Source of the DNA: Gordionus sp. m RMFG-2023
Lineage: Eukaryota > Nematomorpha > Gordioida > Chordodea > Parachordodidae
Assembly: GCF_954871325.1 (NCBI RefSeq)
Contig: NC_088778.1
Location: forward strand, 15,279,666-15,343,665
Direction: 5' to 3'
DNA: 64,000 nt
The notes under the pieces are model-generated. The model was not told the DNA's origin, made no database searches, and worked only from the letters and a program-made list of their open reading frames with translations. A program made the translations under genes and the position numbers. Positions 48,024 to 59,100 of the stretch are shown here, piece by piece (within the stretch, counting starts at the first letter, position 1; each line of letters begins with the position of its first letter).

Positions 48024-50585
48024 AATCTAATTTATATATATTTACAATATGATCGGTGCCTGATTTTATAATTGCAGCAATTTTATTCTCTGTGCAATAT
48101 TGTATAATTGCAATAATTTTATCTGTAATTGATTTTATATATATTCATTATCTTTAAATACAATATATTCTTTTATTTCGGTATAAATATTGCTTGTTAA
48201 TTTTTTTTGATATTATTAAATTTTTTGATATTACACAGTAAATAAAATAAGATATTAGTAATTTATGTAATACCAAATATAAAAATAAAATCATAAATTC
48301 AATATTAATTAATGAATAAAATTTAGATATAAATTGTAAGTAATTAGGGGGTATCAGTCATTGAGAATATGAAGCTGAGGTAATTGGATTTTATTATATT
48401 GAGGGCTAATCTTTGGCGTAGGTAGTAACCCTCGTTGGGATCTTCGGTCCTAGTAGAGATCCGTTTCCCCAGCTCTTTAAAGAAGGCAAGGGCGTGAGAG
48501 CCGAACGATGTTAAAGTCGTGGCGATTAGTGGTAGGAATGTGTAATTGGCCGGAAGCGATGGCGAATATTTAGCGAGTTTATTCGTCTCGGCGTCTACTA
48601 GAGCATCTCTATTTATATTGGAAGGGGCAAGGGGATCGATGCATGAGAAATCCCAGGTTAGAAATTCCCCCCTCTTCCAAGGGATCATGGTAGAGCCATC
48701 GGGACGCTTACCATCAGAATTGTAGAGTCCAGTGGGTTCTAGGGTTGATGGGATACCGGCAGATTTTAGGGCCCTGGCAATAGTATCATTGCATTTTGAA
48801 TGTCTAATGAATCTGCCTCTACAGCGCTTGCAGTGTAAAGAGTGACGGCCTTTGGAGTTGACCGGCGTTTGACAAAGGATGCAGTGATAGGGTATTACCA
48901 TATCACAATTAAGTCTTAGACCGATGGCGTGACGTAGCTCATCATTGCTTAGGAGCTGGTCAAGGTTTCGCGATGGAAAAGCTTCGAGAAATTCATACCC
49001 GCTGTCTGCGGAAATGGAGAAGAGTAGAGAATGGTCCTCGGGTTGGCTCCTCGATTTAAGGTATGCAACGGAGTTGCCAACTAGAGGCTTATCCCAGTCC
49101 TTATGCAGTGTCGATGAGGGAGGATCGACTAATGAAAGAGATTTCCATAGATCAATTGCCTGGGGAAGTAAAGGGTCAGGATGTTTTGTGAGTGCGTGTA
49201 TGATGGGCTCGCAGGACAGGCGAGAGGATATGAACGCACTAACAGAGAGTAGGGAAGGCGATCGTATGCCAATGCCGCCGGATTTGGTTGGCAAGGTAGC
49301 TTGTAGCCAAGATAGGTCTCCGAATTTGAGATTGAGTATATCCTCTGTAAGGTGTTTAATCACTAGCTCGTGTGCAGCGAGGTTGACGTCGTATTGGAAG
49401 ATACGTGACGATCGGAGTGTATATAGAATTTTTGGGATTAGGAGGTAGTTCTTTAATAGAAAGAACGCTTGGTGGGCTGGGAGGCGAGATAGTGTACCGC
49501 GCATAAGGGATATCTCTAGTAGAGTGTCGGCGAAGAACTTGACAAAGGACTTGTCTTTACCCACTGGAGATCCGAGATGTGTTAAGAAGTTCAATGGTGT
49601 ATGATTGAACATAGGATCATAGTTAAGGTCGATGATTCCAAGAGGACAATATTCGCTCTTGTCTTGATTGATTCGCAGTCCCAAACTGCTCTCGCTGGAT
49701 TTTATTATTTCGACCGCCTTCATAACTTCGCTGGGTGAGCCGCCTAGTATACCATCGTTGATATACCAGTTATGAAGGTTTAGTTTACATTGGTCATTTA
49801 TGCTTTGTATTAGGCTATTAATGCCCAGACTGAATAAGAAGGAGCCTAGAGGGTCACCTTGTTGTATTCCACTACTAGAAGGAATCAATCTATCTCCAAA
49901 TTGAAGATGCGATGGACTAGCATAACATTCGAAGATGAATTGCGAGTATTCTGGGTAAAGGGTAAGGATGGGATTAAGAAACGCTGTACGTTTTAGAGAG
50001 TTAAAAGCGTTTGAAAAATCTATCTTAATTAGGATATCGTCACTGGGGTCTGTTTGTAGATACATTCTGGTCATGTGTAAGGATACCTCGCATCCCCCTT
50101 TTACGTTGACTCCTAATTGATTAGGGCACAGGTGATTAGATACTGTGAACAATATTCTGCTCACTACTAGCTTTGCGGTTAATCGGCGCCAAGTGGTTCC
50201 AATAGCGATAGGGCGAATATCTTTATTAGGTTTGTGAAGGGCGATGAGTTTAGCTCCATAAAGGAGTGGAATAATGGCGGGTGGTAAGCCTCCAGCAAGC
50301 ATACGGTTGATGAGTTGAGTAATTTTTTCCAAAACGTCGCATTGTTGTGTGATGTAAGGTGCGGTTAGATCCTGTATTATTTTATATTTAACATGTGATC
50401 TATGATTTGATTTTATAATGCAATATCGTTGTAAATCTAATATATATGTGCAATTTATGATGTCATACTATTCTTTTTTTATTAAAAAATATAAATCGTT
50501 CGAACTTATTTTCAAAAATAAGAATAAAAATCTTTATGAATAAAAAATATCAAAAATTTATTTATATAAATAAAAAAATTTTTTT
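48024..50585 (-). mobile_element. 5'-truncated non-LTR-type retrotransposon inserted in the hAT element
   Basis: The hAT interior is continuous with the 19601 copy up to CTTAATTCTTTT (about 48022) and resumes at TTTAAAATAAATAAAT (about 50584), so everything between is an insertion. The insert is clearly more GC-rich over its coding part (48344-50380) than anything else in the window. There is no poly-A tail; the 3' region is AT-rich with repeated GCAATTATA-like boxes. TAAATCTAATTTATATAT at 48022 and TAAATCTAATATATATG at 50433 may be a long imperfect duplication. Confidence 0.8.
48344..50374 (-). CDS. Reverse transcriptase with C-terminal zinc ribbon and RPDG nuclease-like domain
   Basis: One uninterrupted frame of at least 662 residues (numbered from 50332), open upstream to about 50440 with no convincing start, so 5' truncated. 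It begins within the RT fingers: KPNKDIRPIAIGTTWRRL (34-51), then motif A KIDFSNAFN (103-111) and motif B GIQQGDPLG (155-163). At the catalytic box the sequence is YIND (190-193) where YxDD is expected, so the first metal-binding Asp is Asn. A zinc ribbon (C484, C487, C501, C504) precedes GKRPDG (541-546) and LTWDFSCID (558-566), then AETNKLAKY. This is an R2/NeSL-like layout (RT, zinc, PD-(D/E)xK-type nuclease) seen in a large invertebrate RT family. Probably dead despite the open frame. Confidence 0.85.
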   Translation of the reverse strand, partial: QDLTAPYITQQCDVLEKITQLINRMLAGGLPPAIIPLLYGAKLIALHKPNKDIRPIAIGTTWRRLTAKLVVSRILFTVSNHLCPNQLGVNVKGGCEVSLHMTRMYLQTDPSDDILIKIDFSNAFNSLKRTAFLNPILTLYPEYSQFIFECYASPSHLQFGDRLIPSSSGIQQGDPLGSFLFSLGINSLIQSINDQCKLNLHNWYINDGILGGSPSEVMKAVEIIKSSESSLGLRINQDKSEYCPLGIIDLNYDPMFNHTPLNFLTHLGSPVGKDKSFVKFFADTLLEISLMRGTLSRLPAHQAFFLLKNYLLIPKILYTLRSSRIFQYDVNLAAHELVIKHLTEDILNLKFGDLSWLQATLPTKSGGIGIRSPSLLSVSAFISSRLSCEPIIHALTKHPDPLLPQAIDLWKSLSLVDPPSSTLHKDWDKPLVGNSVAYLKSRSQPEDHSLLFSISADSGYEFLEAFPSRNLDQLLSNDELRHAIGLRLNCDMVIPYHCILCQTPVNSKGRHSLHCKRCRGRFIRHSKCNDTIARALKSAGIPSTLEPTGLYNSDGKRPDGSTMIPWKRGEFLTWDFSCIDPLAPSNINRDALVDAETNKLAKYSPSLPANYTFLPLIATTLTSFGSHALAFFKELGKRISTRTEDPNEGYYLRQRLALNIIKSNYLSFIFSMTDTP

Positions 50586-51190
50586 TAAAATAAATAAATA
50601 TTGTTAATGGTGAAAAAAACAAGAAAATTTTACTTTTTTATAACTTTTTTAAAATAGCCCCAAATTTTTTTTGAAAGAGATAGATTTATTTTGGGAGAAA
50701 GAAACAAGGGGAGGGATTGGTTATTTATTTTCTAAAATATTCAAAAAATTGGTGGTGGTAGCTAGGCGCTAAATTCTTTCAAAATTAAAATAAGAAATAT
50801 AATATTAATATGTGTATTGTGAATTATGACTAATAAATTGAATTAATTTAAATGTATTATTTTCCTTTAATCTTTTTTAAAATATAATTGTAGAATTTTT
50901 AGATTTTAATTTCAATGTTATAAGGGATATTCAATCATGAAGAAAGAAAGAATGTGAAATTATAAGTATTTTTTGTATATGCTATTCATCTGCACCCCCA
51001 CCCCCCCCCCCCCCCATTTTTTATAAAAAAAATCTAAACAACCCTTGACCCATAAAATTTAAGAATCCTCATTCCTTCAATTTTTTAAGCATATAAACCT
51101 ACAAAAAGTTCTATAATTTAGCAAGGATAAAAATATTGAATTTAAATTATCAAGATTTTTATGATAATATAAAATTATTATTTATTAATA

Positions 51191-51443
51191 TTATATATAA
51201 TTAAAATTCGGGAATAATAATTAATCCACTATTCTTTTTGAAAAATATTACAAAACGCATTAACATTGTTATATTTTTATATATAAAACTAAAAGTAAGA
51301 ATTGAGGATAATTTTTAATTATTTATTTCTTATATTTTATTAATAATTTTTTTTTGCACAATCATGTTTAAATTATTTTATATGAAACATATTTGAAAAA
51401 ATCATTTTCCTATTTTTTTTATTTCACATCTTTTCATATTAAA
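51191..51443. other. AT-rich junction, nothing recognised
   Basis: Very AT-rich sequence between the rearranged hAT element and the next transposase relic. Confidence 0.4.
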
Positions 51444-53030
51444 ATGTCGTACCAAGATAGTGATGAAGATAACAGCAACCCTCTACTAAATAACATGGAC
51501 CTTGACTCGGAGGTACAATTATGTAACAATTTTTTGTAATTATAAATGTGATTAGAATGACCTTGCATACAACCAAGATCTTCTGGATGATCATGATCAA
51601 GACATCAATATGAGTCAGATATCAGTAATATCTCATTCATCAGTTAATACATCCATAGATAGTACTTCTTTTAATACAAGGAGCATGTTTGAATTAAGCC
51701 CCAACAAAATCGCCGAATGTGTAAAATGTGTAATAGATATTTTAGCGTTACTGCAACAAGTATTATAACAAATAAAATTATGAGCTATATTTTTATAGCC
51801 AATTTAAAAAATCACGTTAGAAGAAATCATCCAGATTTAATTGGGAAGGGAGAGACCGAAGATATACCCAAAAATCTAGTTGGTATTCGTAGATTATTAC
51901 CTAAGGAAAACGAATGCCTTAACAAATTATTTTTGAAATTTATTATAAAAAATAACATTCCTTTCATAGCTATGGATAGTAAGGTAAGGAGTTCCAAAAT
52001 ATATTTTCCTTCATATTCAAACATGAGAAAATCTGGACAAGACAGACAGCTTGTAAATACATTGAAAAAATGTATAAAATTACAAGTCATGAAAAATTTA
52101 TAGAATATTAAAAGTAAATTGGCTATCACAACTGATATGTGGACATCCATTAACTCATCGCTTTTTGTGTAATTACATGTCACTATATCGATATAAAGTG
52201 GAAAATGGAAAGTTGTCTTCTAGATTTAATTCAGCTACCATATCCTCATAGTGGTGAGAAAGTGTCACAATATTTGTTAGAATCTCTTGATGAATTTGAG
52301 ATCCAGGACAAGATTATCTCCATCACGCATGATAACGCACCAAACATAGTAAACGCTGCTGAAAAAATGATTACACTTTATCATGAAAAATATAAAACAA
52401 GCTTAAACAGCCACCGATGTTTAGCTCATATTATAAATTTGATAGTTGAAGAGGGGATTTCAGCCTTAGATAAAAAACTAAATAAAAAATCTTGTGTTAA
52501 AGATCTAGGAAAAAAATGTATGACAGAGCCTTTCGATATAAGCGTTAGGGAGGCAAAATCTTTAAAAGAAGTTGAAAATTTTTTAAACCCTTTTTATAAA
52601 ATAACACTCGAAATATCGTCAGATACCACTACAATTGGAACCGCTGTTTAATTTATAGCAAAGATGGACAAAATTTTAGGGGAAGCTTCCAAAAATCATC
52701 CAGATGATGATATTAAAAATGCGGCAAGTAAAATGCAGATAAGATGTGGAACGTATAAAAACTCTCTGAGCACATTCAGCAATTATGTATCTACCATGTT
52801 AGGTTAGATCCGAAAACTAAGATGAAATATATGCCTCATTTTGTAGCAAAGCAGGATTATAATGAAAAATTCAATTTATTATATAAAACCTACGGATGGC
52901 CACACAAAGCAAATGTGTATGACTTCTCTCTAGATGATTTGGAAACACAGCCTTATTCGGTCTGTATGCATCACGAATTGAGAAAGTAATTAAAATTTTT
53001 TATTATTAAAATCATTCAAATATATATATG
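51444..53030 (+). pseudogene. hAT transposase relic, ZBED-like, multi-exon
   Basis: Exon 51444-51511 (MSYQDSDEDNSNPLL...) is followed by a 43-50 nt intron and an acidic exon ending in SPNKIAEC. A one-base shift follows, then CKMCNRYFSVTAT. A 40-nt intron (about 51759-51798) joins that to NLKNHVRRNHPDL, completing a BED-type C2H2 finger. Downstream: KSKLAITTDMWTS, MESCLLDLIQLPYPHSGEKV, IISITHDNAPNIVNAAEKM and NSHRCLAHIINLIVEEGI, as in ZBED hAT transposases. Stops and frame changes occur at several places, and the C-terminal dimerisation part is missing. A TIR element at 53034 cuts it. Confidence 0.8.
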
Positions 53031-53562
53031 TTGTAGGGGAGACCAGGGCTAGTCGGCGCAATTTTTGTCAAAATCATCATAGCTCCGAAAATAATGATCA
53101 TATAAGATCTTACAAAATACCAATAGATACCTTAAACATCTACCTATAAATATATACTGTTATATTTTTTAAATATTTAATAATTATTTTCTAGAAAGGT
53201 TTTAGTAAATGTCATTTTTTGAACCTAGTAGCCCCGAACCCGTGGTTAGTCGGATCATCGATGGGGCTAGTCGAATCAAGTGGTTTATTAGGCTTCTTAT
53301 GCGACAAAAAAATTTTTTCGCAGATTTTAATATATAACTATGATACTTTATTTATATAATATTTTATTTATAATTATAACAAATAAAATAACAATCTTTT
53401 TTGACAGAGAACTACTCTACATTGAAACCAATCTTCAAAATTATGAAAACTTTTATAATCCTGTTTACATATAATACACACATCTTTTATTAATGTTTAT
53501 ATTTATTAATAATAAATTTACTCAAAATTTATCTAATTCTATAATTAAATATATAACATCAT

Positions 53563-54250
53563 TTGATTTTATTATCAGGCTAAATATAATCTGATAACTA
53601 AAATGTTCATGTCCAATAAAATGAATTAATTTGAATCATGTTATATTGTCAATTAAAATAGATATATATATAAATATTTGTTTGTTAGATATAATTCATT
53701 TTAAATATATTGATATTATTATCAGGCTAAAATTTATATGCTAAAATGTTCATATCTAATAAAATGTATTAATTTGAATCATATTATATTGTCAATTAAA
53801 AAAAATATATATTATATTTGTTTGCTAGATATAATTAATTTAAATAATTGATCTTATTATCAGGCTAAAATTTTTATATGCAATATATATAATATCTGTG
53901 ACAATATATAATATATATTCACAATATGTATATGAAGATTTTAGTTTGCAAGATATTTATATAGGTCTGATATTATATTAAAATTGAAATGTATTATGAA
54001 AAATCAATCACATTAATAAATTTATATAATAATTATTATTTAATATATTACATTTATAAAATATTATATTATGATTATCTGTACAATATATAATATATTA
54101 TCACAATATGTATATGAAAATTTTAGTTTGCAAGATATTTATTTAGGTCTGATATTATATTAAAATTGAAATGTATTATGAAAAATCAATCACATTAATA
54201 AATTTATATAATAATTATTATTTAATATATTACATTTATAAAATATTATA
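53563..54250 (+). repeat. Two adjoining tandem arrays
   Basis: About 53563-53870 holds two and a half units of about 130 bp (TTATTATCAGGCTAAA..., TAATTTGAATCAT, TTGTCAATTAAA). About 53894-54250 holds two almost identical units of about 178 bp (CACAATATGTATATGAA..., TTTAGTTTGCAAGATATTTA, AAAAATCAATCACATTAATA). They lie inside the TIR element, just left of the nested hAT. Confidence 0.8.
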
Positions 54251-54384
54251 TTTTAACCTGTAATAAATGGTATTTTTATTAATGAGATATCATTTTCATA
54301 CAGTTTTATAGTTTCTTCATAATCTTTTTTTAATAAAAATTTTACTATTTTGAATTTTGCATATATATTTGGGTACCATAATAA

Positions 54385-56120
54385 CAGTGGCGTATCCAGG
54401 ATTTTCCTATAGGGGGGGAAATTTTTTTGGGGGGCTTTGCCTCCAAACCCCCTTTGGCCAGCTTTTTCCTCACCTTCGGCCGGGTCATATCTTTGATCTA
54501 TTCTTTTAAATTATTTATAATTCAATAATAATTATATTAATATTTTTAATTTTTATTTGAAATTTGGTTCCTTTTATAAATTAATTATTTAAGAAATTTT
54601 TTTTTTAATTTTTAAATTTAACATTTATTAATAAAGACAAATTAAATCTGACAAAATGATAGTATAAAAATAAATTCATGTCCAAAACATAATTCTAGAA
54701 AATTCAAGAAATTTAACAAACAAGGACTTCATAATACAAAGTATAATAATAGATATAATACAAATATAATAAATGCAAATGATTATATGAAGAAGAAGGG
54801 GGGGGGGTTTATATAATTTAGGGAAGAAGAAGAAAATCTAGATTAATCGGCTCCTCGGGGAATGAACCTATGGCGTGTAAAATTAGATTTTATAATCTGA
54901 ATTCCTATGCGTTGACGTAAGTAGTCGCTTTCTTTTGGGTCTCTTGATTACTAATTCGCGCTTATGAATATAAGAAGAAATAAAAGTTATAACCCAATAT
55001 TTATTTTAAGTTAGGTATATTATAGAGAAATTTTTTTTAAAAAATATAAAATTGAAATAAAGTTTAGTGTCAATTTTTTTTTTATATAAAATTTGCTTTA
55101 AAAACTAGCCTCAGCTTAAATTCTCATATAATATAAATATAAAATTTTTTTGATTGAAAATTCTAATTATAGTGAGTATAAAATATTGACTAGAAAATAT
55201 TTTAAAGAACAAGTTTTTATAACTTATTAAATACAATATTATATAAAAAATTTATTAAATACTAGAATTATAATGCGATTTTTAATTTTCGTGGGAATTT
55301 TTCCAATTCATCAAGAATTTTCTTTGTCGTTGGAAATAAATCTCTGTGGATATTTAACATAGCTAACCCATTTAGCCGAGAAGTAGTATTTTGTAAATAA
55401 ATTTTCAACCTTCTCAATTTGAAAAAGGTCCTTTCATTCGTATATGTTGTAATAGGCAAACATGCAAGAATACCTTCAAAATAAATTAAGCCTTTTATAC
55501 CGATTGAGCGCATCAATAGCATGCTCAGGTAAAATAATAAACGTAGTAAATATTTATACCACAATTCGAATTCACTGATTAAATTGATTTCAGTATCAAC
55601 ATCATAGGAATAAAATTTTGCTAAATATTTAATTATACCAATAATGGCATCAGAAAACGAAGAAGGGTCTTTAGGTAATAAAATTTGAAGATTACCAAAG
55701 ACTTGTTTTTTATCTAAAAACCGTACTTTAATTTGCGATAAAAAAGTATCTAAGAATGGAATGAAATTGGATATTTTATAAGATTTAATTCAACGTCTAT
55801 ATAAATATTATGAAATATTCAACTACATTCATTCTTCCTGTCCACATTTTCCTCCAAATCAATAACTTGAACCAAATTGAAATTTGGTTTTTGTAAATTT
55901 CTACATAGTAGTGAGCTATAGGAAAATAATTTATTAATGCAACTAGCAGTAAGGATAAACTCTGCTTGATATTGAAAAATTTTGATGGGGCAGAGGGGAG
56001 GGGGTCCGGGGGTCGGGGTAAAATTTTTTATTATCTTAAAATAATATTTAGAAAAACAGTCAAATTTGCTATGGGGGGTGAAATTTCCCTCTTTCCCCCC
56101 CCCCATTGGTTACGCGCCTG
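54385..56120 (-). mobile_element. hAT element, internally deleted, exact 8-bp TSD
   Basis: Ends CAGTGGCGTATCCAGGATTT and, reversed, CAGGCGCGTAACCAATGGGG; perfect 8-bp duplication CATAATAA (54377-54384, 56121-56128). GGGGGGCTTTGCCTCC-type blocks follow at the left, and a C-run lies at the right. It carries a transposase C-terminal fragment at 55564-55268 and decayed coding sequence up to about 56100. Same hAT group as 12703-14632. Confidence 0.9.
55268..55564 (-). pseudogene. hAT transposase C-terminal fragment
   Basis: 98 codons: LACLPITTYTNERTFFKLRR followed by LKIYLQNTTSRLNGLAMLN and IHRDLFPTTKKILDELEKF, then a stop. This is the C-terminal dimerisation region (NER(T/S)F...LK.YL..T...RL..LA.L..HRD) of ZMYM1-like hAT transposases. 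Upstream sequence on the same strand is decayed, with frames broken between 55570 and 55800, so no functional protein is possible. Confidence 0.8.
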
Positions 56121-56779
56121 CATAATAATATAATAAAAATTGACTGATTGCGCCGACTAGCCACGATTCTACTAACCTCAATGGTGGTAATATTACTAAT
56201 TTGATCTTAACACATATTTAAGCATTATATATCAATCTAAAACTTTCCCAAATATTAAAATAGATATTTAACTTTGATATAATGTTCATTTTGTCATGTT
56301 TAAACTTTTAATTTTTTAATACAACCTAATAATATAAAGTGAAAATATTGTAATTTTTACGTCAAAAACATGTCATAACGGATAAAAATTTAAATAGCTA
56401 AATATTATAAATTATTTTCATCCCCAATTATGAATATTATAGAATTCTATTGAATTAAATTTCAAATTTTAATCTTTACTAGATTTAAAATAAAATCCTT
56501 TGAACCGACAAGCCCCTTGCGCCGACTAGCCCTGGTCTCCCCTATATGAATTATTAAAGAACATTCATTATTATTATATATTTGTATATAGATGTGATAT
56601 CAGGTCAATAAATTTTTTAGCTCACTTCAAAATAATTTTAACAATAGAATCTTAAATTAATTATTATACACACCTTACATAAGCATAATAATTGCATCTG
56701 GTTACATTTGTAATAATGCATCTGTATTCTTAGATGATGTATCTTTATTTAAATCCATTTGAAAAGTATCTTTAACAAT

Positions 56780-57110
56780 CTAATAAATACCAAGGAGAAA
56801 TTAAAACTGATGAAATCTTTGCAAATGCTGTATTCGCAAGCAATTTACCATTTGATATTACCAAAAATCCATATATACAAAAGTTTTTAAAAGAGTACCC
56901 CTGTTTATACAACTAGCCTAGTAAAAGAAATTGAAGTCTCCTCTCCTAAATAAATTTAAAAAGAAATTATCATTGTGGATATTATTAATAAAGCTTTCCA
57001 TTTTTATCTATTGTTTCAGATGGGTGGAGCAATATTCTAAATGTAAGTATTATAAATTTTATAGTAATGACACCGGTTTCCGTATTTTATAAGTTTAAAT
57101 ACTCAGGGAA
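56780..57110 (+). pseudogene. hAT transposase fragment of the DUF659 type
   Basis: EIKTDEIFANAVFASNLPFD and ITKNPYIQKFLKEYPC (56798-56905) resemble the start of the DUF659 region (FF...GIPF....SPY...). After a likely intron ending TTTCAG at 57019, GWSNILNVSIINFIVMTPVS and VFYKFKYSGK follow, the TDGWSN...FVVTTP motif of that family. Only these pieces remain. They belong to a different hAT branch from the ZBED relic at 51444. Confidence 0.65.
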
Positions 57111-57373
57111 ATCATCATACAGCCACTTCCAAAAACGACGTTTTTTCAAAACGTTTTCAGAGGCACGTTTTTCGTAATATTTTTTAAATTCCAAACAGGA
57201 CTTTTTAATATAAAAATGGTAATTTTATTATATAAATTATGGTAATTTTTCGGGGGATGATATAACACTAACTGACAATGAAGAAGATGAATATGATTCC
57301 ATATTAGTAATGCGTTACACGATGATGATGCTAGCTGTATTTGTAATCAAATAAGATTAAAATTGGAAGGTTT
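57111..57373 (+). other. Possible exon of an acidic protein, uncertain
   Basis: About 57253-57310 encodes DDITLTDNEEDEYDSI, and after the retroposon 58613-58680 encodes EGYESSENEVGNLEISDH and 59171-59246 SDKSTDSDSSLEIYSDVIED. Acidic D/E/S-rich runs like these are common at the N-termini of piggyBac transposases and of some host nuclear proteins. No downstream catalytic part is seen, so the assignment is open. Confidence 0.3.
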
Positions 57374-58559
57374 TTTTTCGCCTGCTTTTTAACAAAACGA
57401 TATAACTTATATAATAAATTTATTTATATATCCATAACACACAATCACATAACACTATCCATAATTCTTCCTATCTCTGGAATCAGGCCAATTTTTTTAT
57501 TTCATTTAATCATATCTTTATTTATAGATTTCCTTATCAATCTTCACCTCAACTTCACCATAACTAAATTAATGAAATTCTTCATTAGACACTCAACTTA
57601 TATACTAACTTTGAAATTTCTATAAATCACTATTATTTTACCACTTCTACATTCCTCATCAAATTTACAATTCTTTTGTCATTATTTGATTTATATCAGA
57701 ATTTTATATATTGTTCTTTCATAATCCATAATTAAGAAGAAAACCAAGTATATTACATATATATTTTTCCTTAACCTTTTTCTAATCACCAATTCCCATA
57801 AATAACTCATCTCTATCTTTTTCTACTTTCCTTAATAAATTTACTTATCACTAAATTTATAATCATTCTTTTTTCCTACTTATATAACCTATTAACAACT
57901 ATTTCTCAAAACCTAACCAAATTACTTAATTTATCTTTTTTTATTCTCTTTATAATATAACAATTTATACTATTTCTTTTTCCTATTACCTAATGTCTTA
58001 TTTCATTATCTTATAACTAAATAATCTTAACATTAATAACATAACATTCTACATGATATTTCCAAATCTTAAACTAAGTCGTCTGCGATTTTTCTTTTTT
58101 CTTCTATAAAATATCAAATCGTCTGCTTATCTTTTTATTTTACCTAACAAATACTGAATCTTAAATTTATCTACTTTCTTTTAAACATGCCTTTGAATAA
58201 AAAAATAAATAAAACAATTATCCTTTTTTCCTTTCTTTCCCAATATACAACTACCTATTCTCATTCTAAATATTCAAATTATTTTATTTTTTTTACTCCC
58301 TATATTTCAATTACCTTTACCATCATTACATATTCCTTTTCTATACATATACATCCATAATTAATACTATATATATAAATTACTTATTTCTTATTATCAA
58401 TTTAGTTGATGCAAGCTTAGTCCTCTTAAATTAAACGGGCCCTGACAGTAGGGTAAATTTACTGCCAAATAGTGGATGCAAATTCACGGCACTGGATACG
58501 CCCTCTTTTGGGTGATGGAAGCCACTACATTGTGTGTCCCCAGTGAATGACAAGACAAG
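57374..58559 (-). mobile_element. Retroposed insert with poly-A tail and 13-bp target duplication, almost no G on + strand
   Basis: AATTGGAAGGTTT occurs at 57361-57373 and 58560-58572. On the minus strand the insert starts CTTGTCTTGTCATTCACTGG and ends GCAGGCG followed by an A run, as target-primed reverse transcription leaves. About 57410-58400 is nearly free of G on the + strand. The first 135 bp on the element strand are GC-richer with no tRNA boxes recognised. No coding frame; it may be the 3' part of an unknown LINE, a long SINE or a retroposed non-coding RNA. Confidence 0.6.
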
Positions 58560-58744
58560 AATTGGAAGGTTTAATTACTTCAAAAAATGTAATTAATCTT
58601 ATTTTTTATAGAAGGTTATGAAAGCTCTGAGAATGAAGTAGGGAATCTTGAGATATCTGATCATTTAATTACAAAAATTAAGCTCTTAACCCTTTTTTAA
58701 ACAGCCGGTTGAAATTTGTCCCGCCTAAAAAAGGAGACCTTTAA

Positions 58745-59100
58745 TACACGGTGGGACATATTTAACCCAGTTTGATTTTTTTATTTTATTTAATACACAG
58801 ATGGTATAAATCTATCTCCTCTATAAAATAATATTATTTATGTATATTTAAATATTTTCGCGCCCAAAAAGTTTCGTATTTTATCAATCCCGCCTTTTTA
58901 ATTTATTTTATGCAAAATTTTTTTTATAAAATTTTAAAATCTACTTTAGCAAAATTCTGGTATATTTGAAAAATAAAAAATGGTAAGAAACATATATATA
59001 TTCTATATATTTATTATAAATATCAACATTTTAAAAATGATCATTTATTTTTTTGACAGTTACTAAAAAAGTATCTGGTCATTTTATGTCCCACTGTGCA
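58745..59100. mobile_element. piggyBac-like MITE at TTAA
   Basis: TTAA at 58741-58744 and 59101-59104. TACACGGTGGGACATATTTA at the left pairs with reversed TGCACAGTGGGACATAAAAT at the right. TTAA duplication is the piggyBac mark. 356 bp, non-coding, AT-rich core. Confidence 0.65.

Larger units (their letters stand above)
46337..51190. mobile_element. hAT relative of 19601-25225, right end lost, with retrotransposon inserted
   Basis: Left end TAGTGTTGTTAAAAAGTCGA equals the reversed right end of the 19601-25225 element over the first 10 bp and again at GTCGA. Inside come a CTTGAGTCGACTAGAGGATG-type array (46380-46850), GTGACAATTGTCATAATCG units (47218-47450) and transposase relic 47480-47990. 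The R2-like insert 48024-50585 follows, and matching interior resumes with AAATAAATAAATATTGTTAA and the TAGCTAGGCGCTAAA box. 50880-51190 matches 21600-21900 of the other element in inverted orientation. No right TIR or target duplication is found. Confidence 0.7.
53034..56544. mobile_element. TIR element with AGGGGAGACCAGGGCTAGTC ends
   Basis: Left TAGGGGAGACCAGGGCTAGT and CGGCGCAA pairs perfectly over 28 bp with the reversed right end. TA at each edge may be a target duplication. Sub-terminal copies of the CTAGTCGG / GCGCCGACTAGCC motif recur about 200 bp in from the left and 390 bp in from the right. Without the nested hAT 54385-56120 it is about 1.8 kb and non-coding. The superfamily is uncertain; TA target and GGGGAGA ends suit a Tc1/mariner-related type. 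Confidence 0.75.

Noticed and set aside
48945-49448. 167-codon + frame
   Set aside because: Antisense to the continuous reverse transcriptase frame; GC-richer DNA lengthens chance frames there.
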